A stretch of 64,000 bases of DNA from positions 1-64,000 of the forward strand of contig NZ_VIRL01000021.1 of NCBI RefSeq assembly GCF_006874465.1, given 5' to 3'. Position numbers and translations under genes: made by a program. Positions 15,661 to 23,657 of this stretch are shown here, one piece after another (the first letter of the stretch is position 1; every line of letters begins with the position of its first letter). This DNA is from Microbispora bryophytorum (GTDB lineage: Bacteria > Actinomycetota > Actinomycetes > Streptosporangiales > Streptosporangiaceae). The notes beneath the pieces are model-generated. The model saw nothing but the letters and a program-made list of their open reading frames with translations. It had not been told where the DNA came from and searched no databases.

Positions 15661-16728
15661 GTGAACGAAGGCCGGAGACTGCTGGACATCCGCCGCATCT
15701 ACGTCGAGCCCGCCGCGGCCGAGCTGCCGCGCGGCAGGGAGATCCTCGATCGGTTCCCCGGGGCCGAGCGAATCGAGATCGAGGCCCACCACCGCATTCC
15801 CGAGCTGTACGGGGACGAGGCGAACGTGGCCCGCTGGGTCAGAATCAAGACCGAGGCGCTGGTCCTCGGCGTCAAGAAGTCGCTCACCGCGCGGCCGAAC
15901 GGCCGGTCGAGCGACTTCATCGCGCCCTCGACCGCCAACGGCTGCGCGATGGCCTGCGCCTACTGCTACGTGCCGCGCCGCAAGGGCTACAGCAACCCGA
16001 TCACGGTGTTCGCCAACATAGACAAGATCACGGGTTATCTCGCCAGGCACGCCGGGCGGCAGGGGGTCAAGCCCGTGCCCGACCAGGTGGACCCGCACGC
16101 CTGGGTCTACGACATCGGTGAGAACTCCGACTGCTCGGTGGACGCGACCGTCTCCGACAACGTACGCGACCTGGTCGGCCTCTTCCGCGGCCTGCCGAAC
16201 GCAAAGGCGAGCTTCGCCACCAAGTACGTCAACCGCGATCTGCTCGGCTGGGACCCGCAGGGCCGTACGCGCGTACGCTTCAGCCTGATGCCGGCCGCCG
16301 ACGCCAAGCTGCTGGACATCCGCACCTCGCCTGTCGCCGACCGGATCGCGGCCATCGGCGACTTCGTCGAGGCGGGATACGAGGTGCACGTCAACTTCAG
16401 CCCGGTGGTCGTCCGCGACGGCTGGCTGGAGGACTGGGCGGAGCTGCTCGGGCAGCTCGACGACGCGCTGAGCCCCGCGGCCCGCGCCCAGCTCGCCGCC
16501 GAGGTCATCTTCCTCACGCACAACGACCGGCTGCACGAGGTCAACCTCGGCTGGCATCCCAAGGCCGAGGAGGTGCTGTGGCGTCCCGACCTCCAGCAGC
16601 CGAAACGCTCGCAGACGGGCGGCTGGAACGTCCGCTACAAGACCGGCCACAAGGGCCGCTACGTCACCGCGCTCACCGACCTGATCGCCGAGCAGATCCC
16701 GTACTGCCGGGTCCGCTACGCCTTCTGA
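15661..16728 (+). CDS. Radical SAM spore photoproduct lyase-family protein
   Basis: Predicted to repair the UV spore photoproduct (5-thyminyl-5,6-dihydrothymine) using S-adenosylmethionine and a [4Fe-4S] cluster. 355 residues. The cluster motif is Cys95-x3-Cys99-x2-Cys102 (CAMACAYCYV), preceded by STANGC as in SplB proteins. The C-terminal part (YKTGHKGRYV, RVRYAF) is also family-typical. Start GTG 15661, 38 bp after the glycosylase. The presence of SPL fits a spore-forming actinomycete exposed to UV. Confidence 0.9.
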   Translation: MNEGRRLLDIRRIYVEPAAAELPRGREILDRFPGAERIEIEAHHRIPELYGDEANVARWVRIKTEALVLGVKKSLTARPNGRSSDFIAPSTANGCAMACAYCYVPRRKGYSNPITVFANIDKITGYLARHAGRQGVKPVPDQVDPHAWVYDIGENSDCSVDATVSDNVRDLVGLFRGLPNAKASFATKYVNRDLLGWDPQGRTRVRFSLMPAADAKLLDIRTSPVADRIAAIGDFVEAGYEVHVNFSPVVVRDGWLEDWAELLGQLDDALSPAARAQLAAEVIFLTHNDRLHEVNLGWHPKAEEVLWRPDLQQPKRSQTGGWNVRYKTGHKGRYVTALTDLIAEQIPYCRVRYAF

Positions 16729-16791
16729 CCGCCGTCCGGCCACGCGAGAGCGCGTACGGCGAGCCTGCACGCGCCGGTGCCGAGGGCGCGG

Positions 16792-16842
16792 GCCGCGGTC
16801 GTGGCGGTCAGGCGCTGCGCCGCGGTCGTGGCGGTCAGGCGC
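16792..16842. repeat. 24-bp direct repeat, period 27
   Basis: GCCGCGGTCGTGGCGGTCAG begins each of two identical 24-bp copies (16792-16815 and 16819-16842), the second overlapping the stop region of the methyltransferase gene. Probably a slippage duplication at a gene end. Confidence 0.75.
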
Positions 16843-17635
16843 GCGCCGCGGTGACCACCACCGTGGCATAGGTCATCGTGAAGCCCCCTCCCATCCGGTC
16901 GATGGCGGCCCCGACGTCCGCCAGCACCTCGGCGAGTTTGTCCGGCGGAAGCCAGGTCAGGGCGCCGGACGTGGGCAGCTGGTCCAGCCACTCGTCGCGG
17001 GTGTAGAAGCGCTGCCAGTCGTAGCGCCACTCCTCGGGGTCGCCGAACGCGCCCGCGTCCCTGATCCCGCCGGCGACCTTGGCGAACAGCCCCTGATAGG
17101 GATCCACGGACGACGTCGCCGGCTGGAAGCTGATCGGCGAGTCGGGCACGACCCGCCGGTAGACCGCGGCGAGGGCCTCCGCCACCGCGGCCGGGGGCTC
17201 GAACACGTGCCAGAACAGCGCCAGCCGGCCACCGGGACGCAGCGCCCCGGCCGCCTTCGCCGCTCCGGCGACCGGGTCGATCCAATGCCAGGCCGTTCCG
17301 GCGACGACCGCGTCGAACGTGCGGCCGGCGGGGTCCCAGGCTTCGAAGGTCGCCACCTCGACCTCGAATCCGGCACGGCGCGCGAAGTCCGCCATCCGCG
17401 CGTCGGGTTCGACGCCGAGCACCGTGCAGCCTGCCGCCCGGAACTGCCGGGCGGCGATGCCGGTGCCGCAGCCGACGTCGAGGACGTCCGGCCCGGGGCA
17501 GGCGGTCACGATGCGCTCCACCATCGCGTCGGGATAGGGCGGCCTGGTCCGGTCGTACCGCTCGGCGTCCACGCCGAACGACTCCGCCATTCCCCTGGCC
17601 TTGTGTGGTTCGTTCTCGGAGACTGAAGTGGGCAT
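16835..17635 (-). CDS. Class I SAM-dependent methyltransferase
   Basis: 266-residue Rossmann methyltransferase with an unknown small-molecule substrate. Motif I is VLDVGCGTGIAARQF, followed by VLGVEPDARM (motif II acid), DAVVAGTAWHWIDP and RPGGRLALFWHVFEPP, the pattern of the UbiE/Methyltransf_11 group. ATG 17635 is the start; upstream in-frame sequence lies in the operator region and in the tetR gene. The start codon itself is inside operator 1 of the twin operators, so the divergent TetR protein probably represses this gene. Confidence 0.9.
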   Translation of the reverse strand: MPTSVSENEPHKARGMAESFGVDAERYDRTRPPYPDAMVERIVTACPGPDVLDVGCGTGIAARQFRAAGCTVLGVEPDARMADFARRAGFEVEVATFEAWDPAGRTFDAVVAGTAWHWIDPVAGAAKAAGALRPGGRLALFWHVFEPPAAVAEALAAVYRRVVPDSPISFQPATSSVDPYQGLFAKVAGGIRDAGAFGDPEEWRYDWQRFYTRDEWLDQLPTSGALTWLPPDKLAEVLADVGAAIDRMGGGFTMTYATVVVTAARA

Positions 17636-17665
17636 GCGCCCACTATGAGTGGGCAAGTGCCCACT
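17627..17665. promoter_or_regulatory. Twin TetR-type operators
   Basis: Site 2, AGTGGGCAAGTGCCCACT (17648-17665), is a perfect 8-2-8 inverted repeat. Site 1, AGTGGGCATGCGCCCACT (17627-17644), is the same repeat with one half-site mismatch. The centres are 21 bp apart, two helical turns, and site 1 covers the methyltransferase start codon. This is the usual arrangement for autoregulated TetR control of a divergent target. Confidence 0.75.
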
Positions 17666-17711
17666 CGTCAATTCGGATAAAGTCGGCGGACGGACAGGAG
17701 GGGATGGAACG

Positions 17712-18332
17712 GTGCCGACGGGGGTTGCCCTCCGCGACGTGCGGGAGCAGTTGTTCTCCGCCGCAGAGCGGGTCCTGCTCAGGGACGGGCCGAGCGCGCT
17801 GACCAGCCGGGCGGTCACCACCGAGGCGGGCTGCGCCAAGGGCGTGCTGCACCGGCACTTCGCCGACTTCGACGCCTTCCTCGCCGAGCTCGTGCTCGAC
17901 GGCATCGCCAGGATCGACGGTCAGGCCGCCGCCCTGCGCGCCTCCGCCGGAAGCGGCACCGTCGCCGGCAACCTCACCACCGTGCTGACGGACCTGTTCG
18001 GGTCGGTCGCGGTGGCGGTCGTCGGCCTGATCATCTCCCGCGACGCGCTGCGCGCCCGGCTGCGCCAGGCCAGGCCGGGCCCCGGCCTCCCGCTCCTCAC
18101 GGAGGCCGCGGCCATGCTCGCCGCCTATCTCACCGCCGAGCGCGACCTCGGCCGCATCGCGGCGGACGCCGACGTCGACACGCTCGCCCCCACACTGCTG
18201 GGGGCCTCACACCTGCTGTTCGCGGACAGGGACGGCGGACCGCCGCAGGCCGACGCCGTCCACAAGATGGTGACCTCGGTCATCGCCGGCGTCGTACGGA
18301 CCGAGGCGCAAGCGCCGGAAAGGCTTGGCTGA
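17712..18332 (+). CDS. TetR-family transcriptional repressor
   Basis: 206-residue regulator. The N-terminal HTH reads RDVREQLFSAAERVLLRDGP...SRAVTTEAGCAKGVLHRHFADFDAFLAEL, a canonical TetR DNA-binding domain (about 8-55). The ligand-binding C-terminal domain is variable. I chose GTG 17712 because AGGAGG at 17696-17701 precedes it by 10 nt. It is transcribed divergently from the methyltransferase across two operators, so it is likely both autorepressor and methyltransferase regulator. Confidence 0.92.
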   Translation: MPTGVALRDVREQLFSAAERVLLRDGPSALTSRAVTTEAGCAKGVLHRHFADFDAFLAELVLDGIARIDGQAAALRASAGSGTVAGNLTTVLTDLFGSVAVAVVGLIISRDALRARLRQARPGPGLPLLTEAAAMLAAYLTAERDLGRIAADADVDTLAPTLLGASHLLFADRDGGPPQADAVHKMVTSVIAGVVRTEAQAPERLG

Positions 18333-18336
18333 GGGG

Positions 18337-18999
18337 TCAGCCCAGCAGCGGCGCGAGTGCCGCCTCCAGGTCGGAGACGTCGGTGAACAGGACGGCCGTC
18401 AGGCCGAGCGCCCTGGCCGCCTCCACGTTCTCCTCCCGGTCGTCGACGAACAGGCACCGCCCGAGTGGCACACCCGCGCGCTCGGCGGCGATCTCGTAGA
18501 TGCGGGGGTCGGGCTTGCCCACTCCCACCCGCGCGCTGCTGACCACCTCGTCGGCGAAGTGGGTCAGGCCCAGCCAGGCGAGGTCGTCCTCCAGGTCCAG
18601 CGTCGCGTTGGTCACCAGCACGACGGGCACGTGCTCCTGGGCCCGGCGCAGCAGGTCGAGCACGTCGTCGTCAACCCGGACGGGCGCCTTGACGAACGCC
18701 GTGACCAGCGCGCGGGCCTGCTCCCGCGGCACCTGGAGGGCCAGGGCGGCCTCGGCCGCCTCCGTCCACTGCTCGACGGTGATCTGCCCCAGCAGCGCCG
18801 GCCGGTCCACCTCGGGCGCGAAGACGACCTTCGTCGTGGTGCCCTCGGCCAGGCCCATCGCCCGTTCCAGCTCGTTGAGCTCCGTCTGGTCGTGGAAGCG
18901 GATGACATCGTCGAAGTCGCACAGCACCGCGTCGTACGGCCGGGGGATCGTCATCGGCCATGCATACCACGGGTGGTCGCCTCCCGGAGTGGCCGACAT
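18337..18999 (-). CDS. HAD-superfamily hydrolase (subfamily IA)
   Basis: 220-residue haloacid-dehalogenase-like phosphatase or hydrolase. Motif I is AVLCDFDDV (DxD nucleophile), motif II VVLVTNAT, motif III Lys in GVGKPDPRIYEIAAERAGV and motif IV CLFVDDREENV. Those are full catalytic motifs, so it is probably active on a small phosphorylated metabolite. It converges on the tetR gene with 4 bp between stops. Start ATG 18999 or more likely the internal ATG 18954 (MTIPRPYD), since the first 15 residues are atypical. Confidence 0.88.
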   Translation of the reverse strand: MSATPGGDHPWYAWPMTIPRPYDAVLCDFDDVIRFHDQTELNELERAMGLAEGTTTKVVFAPEVDRPALLGQITVEQWTEAAEAALALQVPREQARALVTAFVKAPVRVDDDVLDLLRRAQEHVPVVLVTNATLDLEDDLAWLGLTHFADEVVSSARVGVGKPDPRIYEIAAERAGVPLGRCLFVDDREENVEAARALGLTAVLFTDVSDLEAALAPLLG

Positions 19000-19107
19000 G
19001 ATCGGCGGGTGATCGCGGCCACGGCCGAGCTCGGGTGCGAAACCGCTTCCCGCGCACGCTCCGCGGAGCTCACCGCGCCCCGGCAGGCGGCCGGAGCGCG
19101 GCGCGGG

Positions 19108-20061
19108 TCAGCGCAGCATGTCGAGGGACCGGGCGGTGCCGAGGGAGTCGTCGGCCGCCGTGTGCCGGGGCTCGGCCTCCCCGCGCAGCACCTCGTGGAT
19201 GTGGCGGATGCCCCAGGAGAACGCGGTGCCCTCGCCCGGCTCGTGCCGGTCGATCAGGCGTCCGTCACGCCACACTTCGAGCCCGTCGTGCGGCTCGGGG
19301 TGGAACGGGTTGGTCAGCCGGATCTCCCCGCCGGTGCCGACCAGGCGGGTGTACGTCGTGAACGGCAGGGCGAAGCCGCAGCTCATCATCAGGCGGCCGG
19401 AGTCGAACTCCAGGACGCCGGCGGTCTCGATATCCACCCCCGCCTCGCCCTTGACCGCAACGGCGTGGCCGGCGACGGCGTCGCCGCCGAACAGCAGGTG
19501 CGCGAGCCGTACGGGATAGCAGCCCACGTCGTAGAGCGCGCCGCCGCCGAGGGCCGCCTCAAGCCGGATGTCCTCGGTGCCCTCCATGGTGAAGTGGAAG
19601 GACGACCAGATCTCCCGCAGTTCGCCGATCGCGCCTCCGGCGAGCAGGCCGCGCAGCCGGGCCGTCTGCGGGTGGAACGGGAAGACGAACGCCTCCCAGA
19701 GCGGCCGGACCGACCGGCGCGCCACCTCGATGACGTTTCCGGCCTCCGCGGCGGTGAGGCACAGCGGTTTCTCGCACAGGACCGCCTTGCCCGCTTCCAG
19801 GGCGGCGATCGTCCACTGCGCGTGCAGGGCGTTCGGCAGCGGGATGTAGACCGCGTCGATCGACGGGTCCTCGATGACGGCCTCGTAACCGCGCACGGCC
19901 TGGGTGACGCCGTTCCGCGCGGCGTACTCCTCGGCGCGGGACAGGTCGCGGCCGGCGACCACGGCGGCCGTACCCCCGCCGGCCTCGCGCAACGCGGGCA
20001 GGAACGCCCGCGCGGCGATGCCGGCCGTGCCGAGGACCCCCCACCGGACAGCCCCACTCAT
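19108..20061 (-). CDS. Gfo/Idh/MocA-family NAD(P)-dependent oxidoreductase
   Basis: 317-residue sugar or cyclitol dehydrogenase family member. The Rossmann motif is WGVLGTAGIAARAFLPAL near the N-terminus. AGKAVLCEKPLCLTAAEA carries the family Glu-Lys-Pro, and ALYDVGCYPVRLAHLLFG corresponds to the GGALxDxGxY/H catalytic segment. The start MSGAVRWGV at ATG 20061 is preferred over a longer frame. Monocistronic; the nearby genes give no substrate clue. Confidence 0.9.
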   Translation of the reverse strand: MSGAVRWGVLGTAGIAARAFLPALREAGGGTAAVVAGRDLSRAEEYAARNGVTQAVRGYEAVIEDPSIDAVYIPLPNALHAQWTIAALEAGKAVLCEKPLCLTAAEAGNVIEVARRSVRPLWEAFVFPFHPQTARLRGLLAGGAIGELREIWSSFHFTMEGTEDIRLEAALGGGALYDVGCYPVRLAHLLFGGDAVAGHAVAVKGEAGVDIETAGVLEFDSGRLMMSCGFALPFTTYTRLVGTGGEIRLTNPFHPEPHDGLEVWRDGRLIDRHEPGEGTAFSWGIRHIHEVLRGEAEPRHTAADDSLGTARSLDMLR

Positions 20062-20153
20062 CCCCCACCCACTCCTCGCCACCGTTGCCGACATTTCACG
20101 ATTCACCGGGAATACCTGCGGGGACCGTAGCACAGCGCGCTGGCGGGAACTTT

Positions 20154-20196
20154 TGCCCCCAGAGTCCGATATCGGAGAGCCCAAGGGGGTACGTGA
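20154..20196. promoter_or_regulatory. Nested inverted repeat upstream of the Ohr-like gene
   Basis: TCCGATATCGGA (20165-20176) is a perfect 12-bp palindrome, bracketed by CCCCC and GGGGG runs that could form an outer stem. It lies 47 bp before the start at 20223 and is a candidate operator; it does not resemble the OhrR boxes I know. Confidence 0.35.
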
Positions 20197-20222
20197 CCCC
20201 GCGATCCCGACCGAGGCTCGAC

Positions 20223-20879
20223 ATGAGCGGACGAGGACGCGCGATGGGCGAGGAAATACGGCGATTCACCCACCTGCCGAGCGACCGGGCGCCCGGGCCC
20301 GACTACTCGGGGCCGGGCGTCGAAGCGGAGCTCACCGGGCGAATGCCCGAGGGCCGCCCCGCCGAACGGCACGAGCGGCCCGAACGGCACGAGCGGCCCG
20401 CACGGCACGAGCGGCCCGAGCGGCCCGCACGGCTTGAGCGGCTTGAGCGGCTTGAGCGCGGCGACGGACCGTATGACGACCTCTACACGGCTCGGGCCTC
20501 GTCCAAACTCGGCAAGGTGGCGTCGGACGACGGCATGCTCGACGTCCGTGTCAAGGCGCCGGGGGAACTCGGCGGCCCCGGCGGGGCGACCAACCCCGAA
20601 CAACTGCTCGCCGCGGCGTACGCCTCCTGCTTCCACAACTCGCTCACGCTGGTCGCCGGGCGGCAGGGCGTCCGCACCTGCGACGCCACCGTGGAGACGT
20701 CCGTCACGCTGCGCAAACGCGGCACCGCCGATGACTACACGATCGCCACCGACCTGACCGTACGTCTGCCGGGGGTCGAGCCCGCGGCGGCTCGCAGGCT
20801 GGTTGAACAGGCCCACGGGGAGTGCCCGTATTCACGGGCCTTCATGGAGGGCGCCGAGGTGCACGTCCACCTCGCCTGA
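20223..20879 (+). CDS. OsmC/Ohr-family organic hydroperoxide resistance protein with repeat-derived N-terminal extension
   Basis: Thiol peroxidase reducing organic hydroperoxides, with lipoylated partners in known Ohr proteins. The core (about 84-218) has both active cysteines: Cys136 in AAYASCFHNSL and Cys201 in HGECPYSR, 65 residues apart as in Ohr, plus GELGGPGGATNPEQLLAA. The oddity is a ~80-residue N-terminal extension containing ERHERPERHERPARHERP and LERLERLERG, coded by tandem DNA repeats (20364-20459). The true start is uncertain: ATG 20223 or 20244. The ordinary Ohr length is about 140 residues. Confidence 0.87.
   Translation: MSGRGRAMGEEIRRFTHLPSDRAPGPDYSGPGVEAELTGRMPEGRPAERHERPERHERPARHERPERPARLERLERLERGDGPYDDLYTARASSKLGKVASDDGMLDVRVKAPGELGGPGGATNPEQLLAAAYASCFHNSLTLVAGRQGVRTCDATVETSVTLRKRGTADDYTIATDLTVRLPGVEPAAARRLVEQAHGECPYSRAFMEGAEVHVHLA
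20364..20459 (+). repeat. In-frame tandem repeats: 18-bp units then 9-bp units
   Basis: Three near-identical 18-mers (GAACGGCACGAGCGGCCC at 20364, 20382 and, with one change, 20400), a degenerate part, and three 9-mers CTTGAGCGG (20433-20459). Both unit lengths keep the reading frame, so copy number could vary without breaking the Ohr-like protein. Confidence 0.85.
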
Positions 20880-20915
20880 CCGCCGGCACCCCGGACCCGC
20901 CCGGACCGGTCCGAC

Positions 20916-21692
20916 TCAGACCTTCTGCCACAGCGCGGGGACGTTCGGCGGCTCCCAGCCCACGAGCGCCGTGTGGGCCTGGATGCACCGATACGTCACC
21001 CCGCCGTAGGTGACCCGGTCGCCCACCTTGTACGCCGTGCCGGCGGCCCAGGTGCCACCGGGGATGGTCGGAGTGGGCGTGGGGGTACGCGTCGGCGTGG
21101 GAGACGGGCTCGGGGTGCGCGTCGGCGTCGGGCTGGGAGTGGGCCTGGGGCTGGGAGTGGGCGTCGGGCTGGGAGTCCCGCCCCCGCCGACCTGGAGGTC
21201 GACGCAGGCATAGAACGCGTTGGCGGTGTCGGCCACATTCCAGATCGCCAGCACCTTCTGCCGGCCCGTCCGTCCACCCAGGCTCACGCTGTGGCTGACG
21301 GTGGCGGGCGGCTGCGCCCCGTGATCGTCGAAGACGGCTATCCGGGTGCCTCCGATGTAGTACTCCCACGTGCTGGTCGAGTGGCGGGCGGTCAGCGACC
21401 ACGTGAAGGTGACGGTGTTGCCGACGCTGGTGGCCGGCCAGGGCTTGCTCTCGTCGTCGAGCTGGGCGAAGCGGGCGTTGCCCCCGCTACAACTGCGCAG
21501 ACCTTTCGGTCCTTCCACGCTCTGCGGCTCGTAGACGATGTCGCCGCAATTGGGAACGCGGCCCTGGGCGCACATCGCCTGGCGACTCGCGGGCGACGAG
21601 ATGTACCCGTGCGCCTGAGCCGGTGCGGCGACGAAGAGCGTGGCGCCGATGCCGATGATCGCCGTCGCGAGGAAGGTCAGCGTTCTTCGCAT
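20916..21692 (-). CDS. Secreted AA10 lytic polysaccharide monooxygenase with CBM5/12
   Basis: Copper-dependent LPMO that oxidatively cleaves chitin or cellulose. 258 residues. The signal peptide ends AQA27, leaving His28 as the mature N-terminus (HGYISSPASRQAMC), one half of the histidine brace; His104 in SLTARHSTSTW is the second. The region around ANAFYACVDL supplies the axial aromatic (Phe160). A Pro/Thr/Ser linker (about 173-211) leads to a C-terminal CBM5/12 (GTWAAGTAYKVGDRVTYGG...WQKV) with chitin-binding aromatics. Together these favour chitin as substrate. Start ATG 21692. Confidence 0.95.
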   Translation of the reverse strand: MRRTLTFLATAIIGIGATLFVAAPAQAHGYISSPASRQAMCAQGRVPNCGDIVYEPQSVEGPKGLRSCSGGNARFAQLDDESKPWPATSVGNTVTFTWSLTARHSTSTWEYYIGGTRIAVFDDHGAQPPATVSHSVSLGGRTGRQKVLAIWNVADTANAFYACVDLQVGGGGTPSPTPTPSPRPTPSPTPTRTPSPSPTPTRTPTPTPTIPGGTWAAGTAYKVGDRVTYGGVTYRCIQAHTALVGWEPPNVPALWQKV

Positions 21693-21892
21693 GTGTGCTC
21701 CTCACTGCTGGGGGTGGCGTAAATGTAAAAGAAAGTTTCCTAATAGTAAAGACCCAATGACTGCTGCGGTCAGAGGATCCGAGGCGGGTCGGCCCGCACC
21801 CCTGAGACTCTGAGCGCGCGCCTTTGAACCTGGTCCCTCGCCCCTGAACTGTGAGCCCTGAGGCGGGTTGGGCAAAAGGGAGCGGGAACGCG

Positions 21893-21942
21893 TTGACATG
21901 AGCCGCCCGCGACCTACACTCACACACGTGAACGATCGTTCA
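21893..21942 (+). promoter_or_regulatory. Promoter and ArsR-type operator of the metal-efflux operon
   Basis: TTGACA (21893-21898) and TACACT (21915-21920), 16 bp apart, form a good sigma-70-type promoter. The predicted start of transcription falls at or next to GTG 21928, suggesting a leaderless mRNA. TGAACGATCGTTCA (21929-21942), a perfect 14-bp palindrome of the kind bound by ArsR/SmtB repressors, covers the start site. Confidence 0.7.
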
Positions 21943-22335
21943 AGTGTTGTGGATCTCGTGACGGCCGACTCCTGCACGCTCCCCGTGGTGGACGCGCACC
22001 GGGTGGAGACCGTCAGGGGGGCCATGCCGGCCCAGGAGACGGTGGAGGACCTGGCGCAGGTCTTCGGCCTCCTGGCCGACCCCGGGCGGCTGCGGCTGAT
22101 CGCGGCGCTGCTGGAGGGCGGCGAGATGTGCGTGTGCGATCTCGCGGCGGCGACCGGTCACCGCATGTCGGCCGCGTCCCACGCCCTGCGCCTGCTCCGC
22201 GCCCATAACGTGGTGAAGGTGCGGCGCGCGGGAAGGATGGCCTACTACCGCCTCGCGGACTCGCACGTGCGGCTGCTGTTCGACCTGGCGATCACACACA
22301 TCGGACATGAGGAGAAGGACCGGAGCGATGGGTGA
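21928..22335 (+). CDS. ArsR/SmtB-family metalloregulatory repressor
   Basis: 135-residue winged-helix repressor expected to release DNA on metal binding. The alpha-3 metal motif reads EMCVCDL (ELCVCD in CadC-type sensors), and an extra N-terminal Cys (DSCTLPVVDAH) could complete the site, favouring a Cd/Zn/Pb-type sensor. The HTH is GHRMSAASHALRLLRAHNVVKVRRAGRM in form. GTG 21928 is inside the operator and may be a leaderless start; GTG 21949 is an alternative. The stop overlaps the CDF transporter start by 8 bp, so the two form an operon. Confidence 0.9.
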   Translation: MNDRSSVVDLVTADSCTLPVVDAHRVETVRGAMPAQETVEDLAQVFGLLADPGRLRLIAALLEGGEMCVCDLAAATGHRMSAASHALRLLRAHNVVKVRRAGRMAYYRLADSHVRLLFDLAITHIGHEEKDRSDG

Positions 22336-23557
22336 GACCGGCAAGGAGCACGGACACCGCACCGGGACGGGTGACGACCGCGAGCACGAGCACGGGCACC
22401 GCACAGGGACGGATGACGACCGCGAGCGCGGACACGAGCGGGAGGGCGAGCACGACCGCGGGCATGGGCGCGAGCGCGGTCACGGGGGCGAGCGCGGGCA
22501 CGCGCACGGACGCGGACATGGACATGGGCACGGGCACGCGGTCAGCGCCGAGGCCGATCGGCGTCTGCTGACCGGCGCGCTGGCGCTCATCCTCGGCTTC
22601 ATGGCGGTCGAGGTCGTCATCGGCGTCATCGCGCACTCCCTCGCCCTGGTCTCCGACGCCGGGCACATGCTCACCGACGCCATCGCCATCGCCTTCGCGA
22701 TCATCGCCATGCGGATCGCCGCCCGTCCGCCGCAGGGCGGCTTCACCTACGGCCTGAAACGCGCCGAGATCATCAGCGCCCAGATCAACGGCATCACGCT
22801 GCTGCTGCTCAGCGTCTACTTCGTCTACGAGGGCATACGCAGGCTGATCGAGCCCCCCGAGGTCGAAGGCGCGTACGTCGTCGCGACCGGCATCGCCGGA
22901 ATCGCGGTGAACCTGGCCGCGACCTGGCTGCTGAGCAGGGCCAACCGCGGCAGCCTGAACATCGAGGGCGCCTTCCAGCACATCCTCAACGACCTGTTCG
23001 CCTTCATCGCCACCACGGTCGCCGGCGCGGTGATCTGGCTGACCGGCTGGGGCCGGGCCGACGCCCTGGCCGCGCTGGTCGTGGCCGCCCTGATGCTCAA
23101 GGCCGGATGGGACCTGGTGCGCGATTCCGGCCGGGTCTTCATGGAGGCGGCCCCCGCCGGGATGAACCCCGCCGAGATCGGCCGGAAGGCCGCCGCTCTG
23201 GAACACGTGGTCGAGGTGCACGACCTGCATATCTGGGAGGTCACCAGCGGCTATCCCGCCATGTCGGCGCACATCCTGGTCGCCCCGGGCGCGGACTGCC
23301 ACGCCGTACGGCAGGCGGCGCAGCGGATGGTCCACGACGAGTACGGCATCGCCCACACCACACTGCAGGTCGACCACGCCCCACCCGAGCTTCTCGCGAT
23401 CGGCGCGGCGGCGGCCGGGGCGGCAGAGCCCCACTGCGCGGACGCGCACGGCCCCGCGCACGTCAACGGGCGGACAGAGGCCGCGGACGACCGCCGATCA
23501 CAGGGCTGCGCCGGCCGCCGGCGCATCAGATTCCCCGGCGCCAGACGCCTCTCCTGA
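22328..23557 (+). CDS. Cation diffusion facilitator (CDF) metal efflux transporter
   Basis: Proton-coupled Zn2+/Cd2+/Co2+ exporter of the plasma membrane, 409 residues. Residues 1-71 are an extended cytosolic tail with 15 histidines (ending HGHGHGHGH) that may gather metal. Six membrane segments follow from about 81 to 275; the transport site residues are in SDAGHMLTDA (helix 2) and QHILNDLFAF (helix 5), i.e. HxxxD twice. A C-terminal cytoplasmic metal-binding domain contains VEVHDLHIWEVTSG. Start ATG 22328 is coupled to the ArsR gene. A further tail after about 350 is atypical and basic. Confidence 0.95.
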   Translation: MGETGKEHGHRTGTGDDREHEHGHRTGTDDDRERGHEREGEHDRGHGRERGHGGERGHAHGRGHGHGHGHAVSAEADRRLLTGALALILGFMAVEVVIGVIAHSLALVSDAGHMLTDAIAIAFAIIAMRIAARPPQGGFTYGLKRAEIISAQINGITLLLLSVYFVYEGIRRLIEPPEVEGAYVVATGIAGIAVNLAATWLLSRANRGSLNIEGAFQHILNDLFAFIATTVAGAVIWLTGWGRADALAALVVAALMLKAGWDLVRDSGRVFMEAAPAGMNPAEIGRKAAALEHVVEVHDLHIWEVTSGYPAMSAHILVAPGADCHAVRQAAQRMVHDEYGIAHTTLQVDHAPPELLAIGAAAAGAAEPHCADAHGPAHVNGRTEAADDRRSQGCAGRRRIRFPGARRLS

Positions 23558-23657
23558 CCTCGCCCCCCTCTCCTCTCGTCCCCGACGTCTTCACCCTGGC
23601 GTCGGCCGTGGCCGGGCACGACCCGAGACGCGCACGGAGGAGAAGGACACGGCGGGC

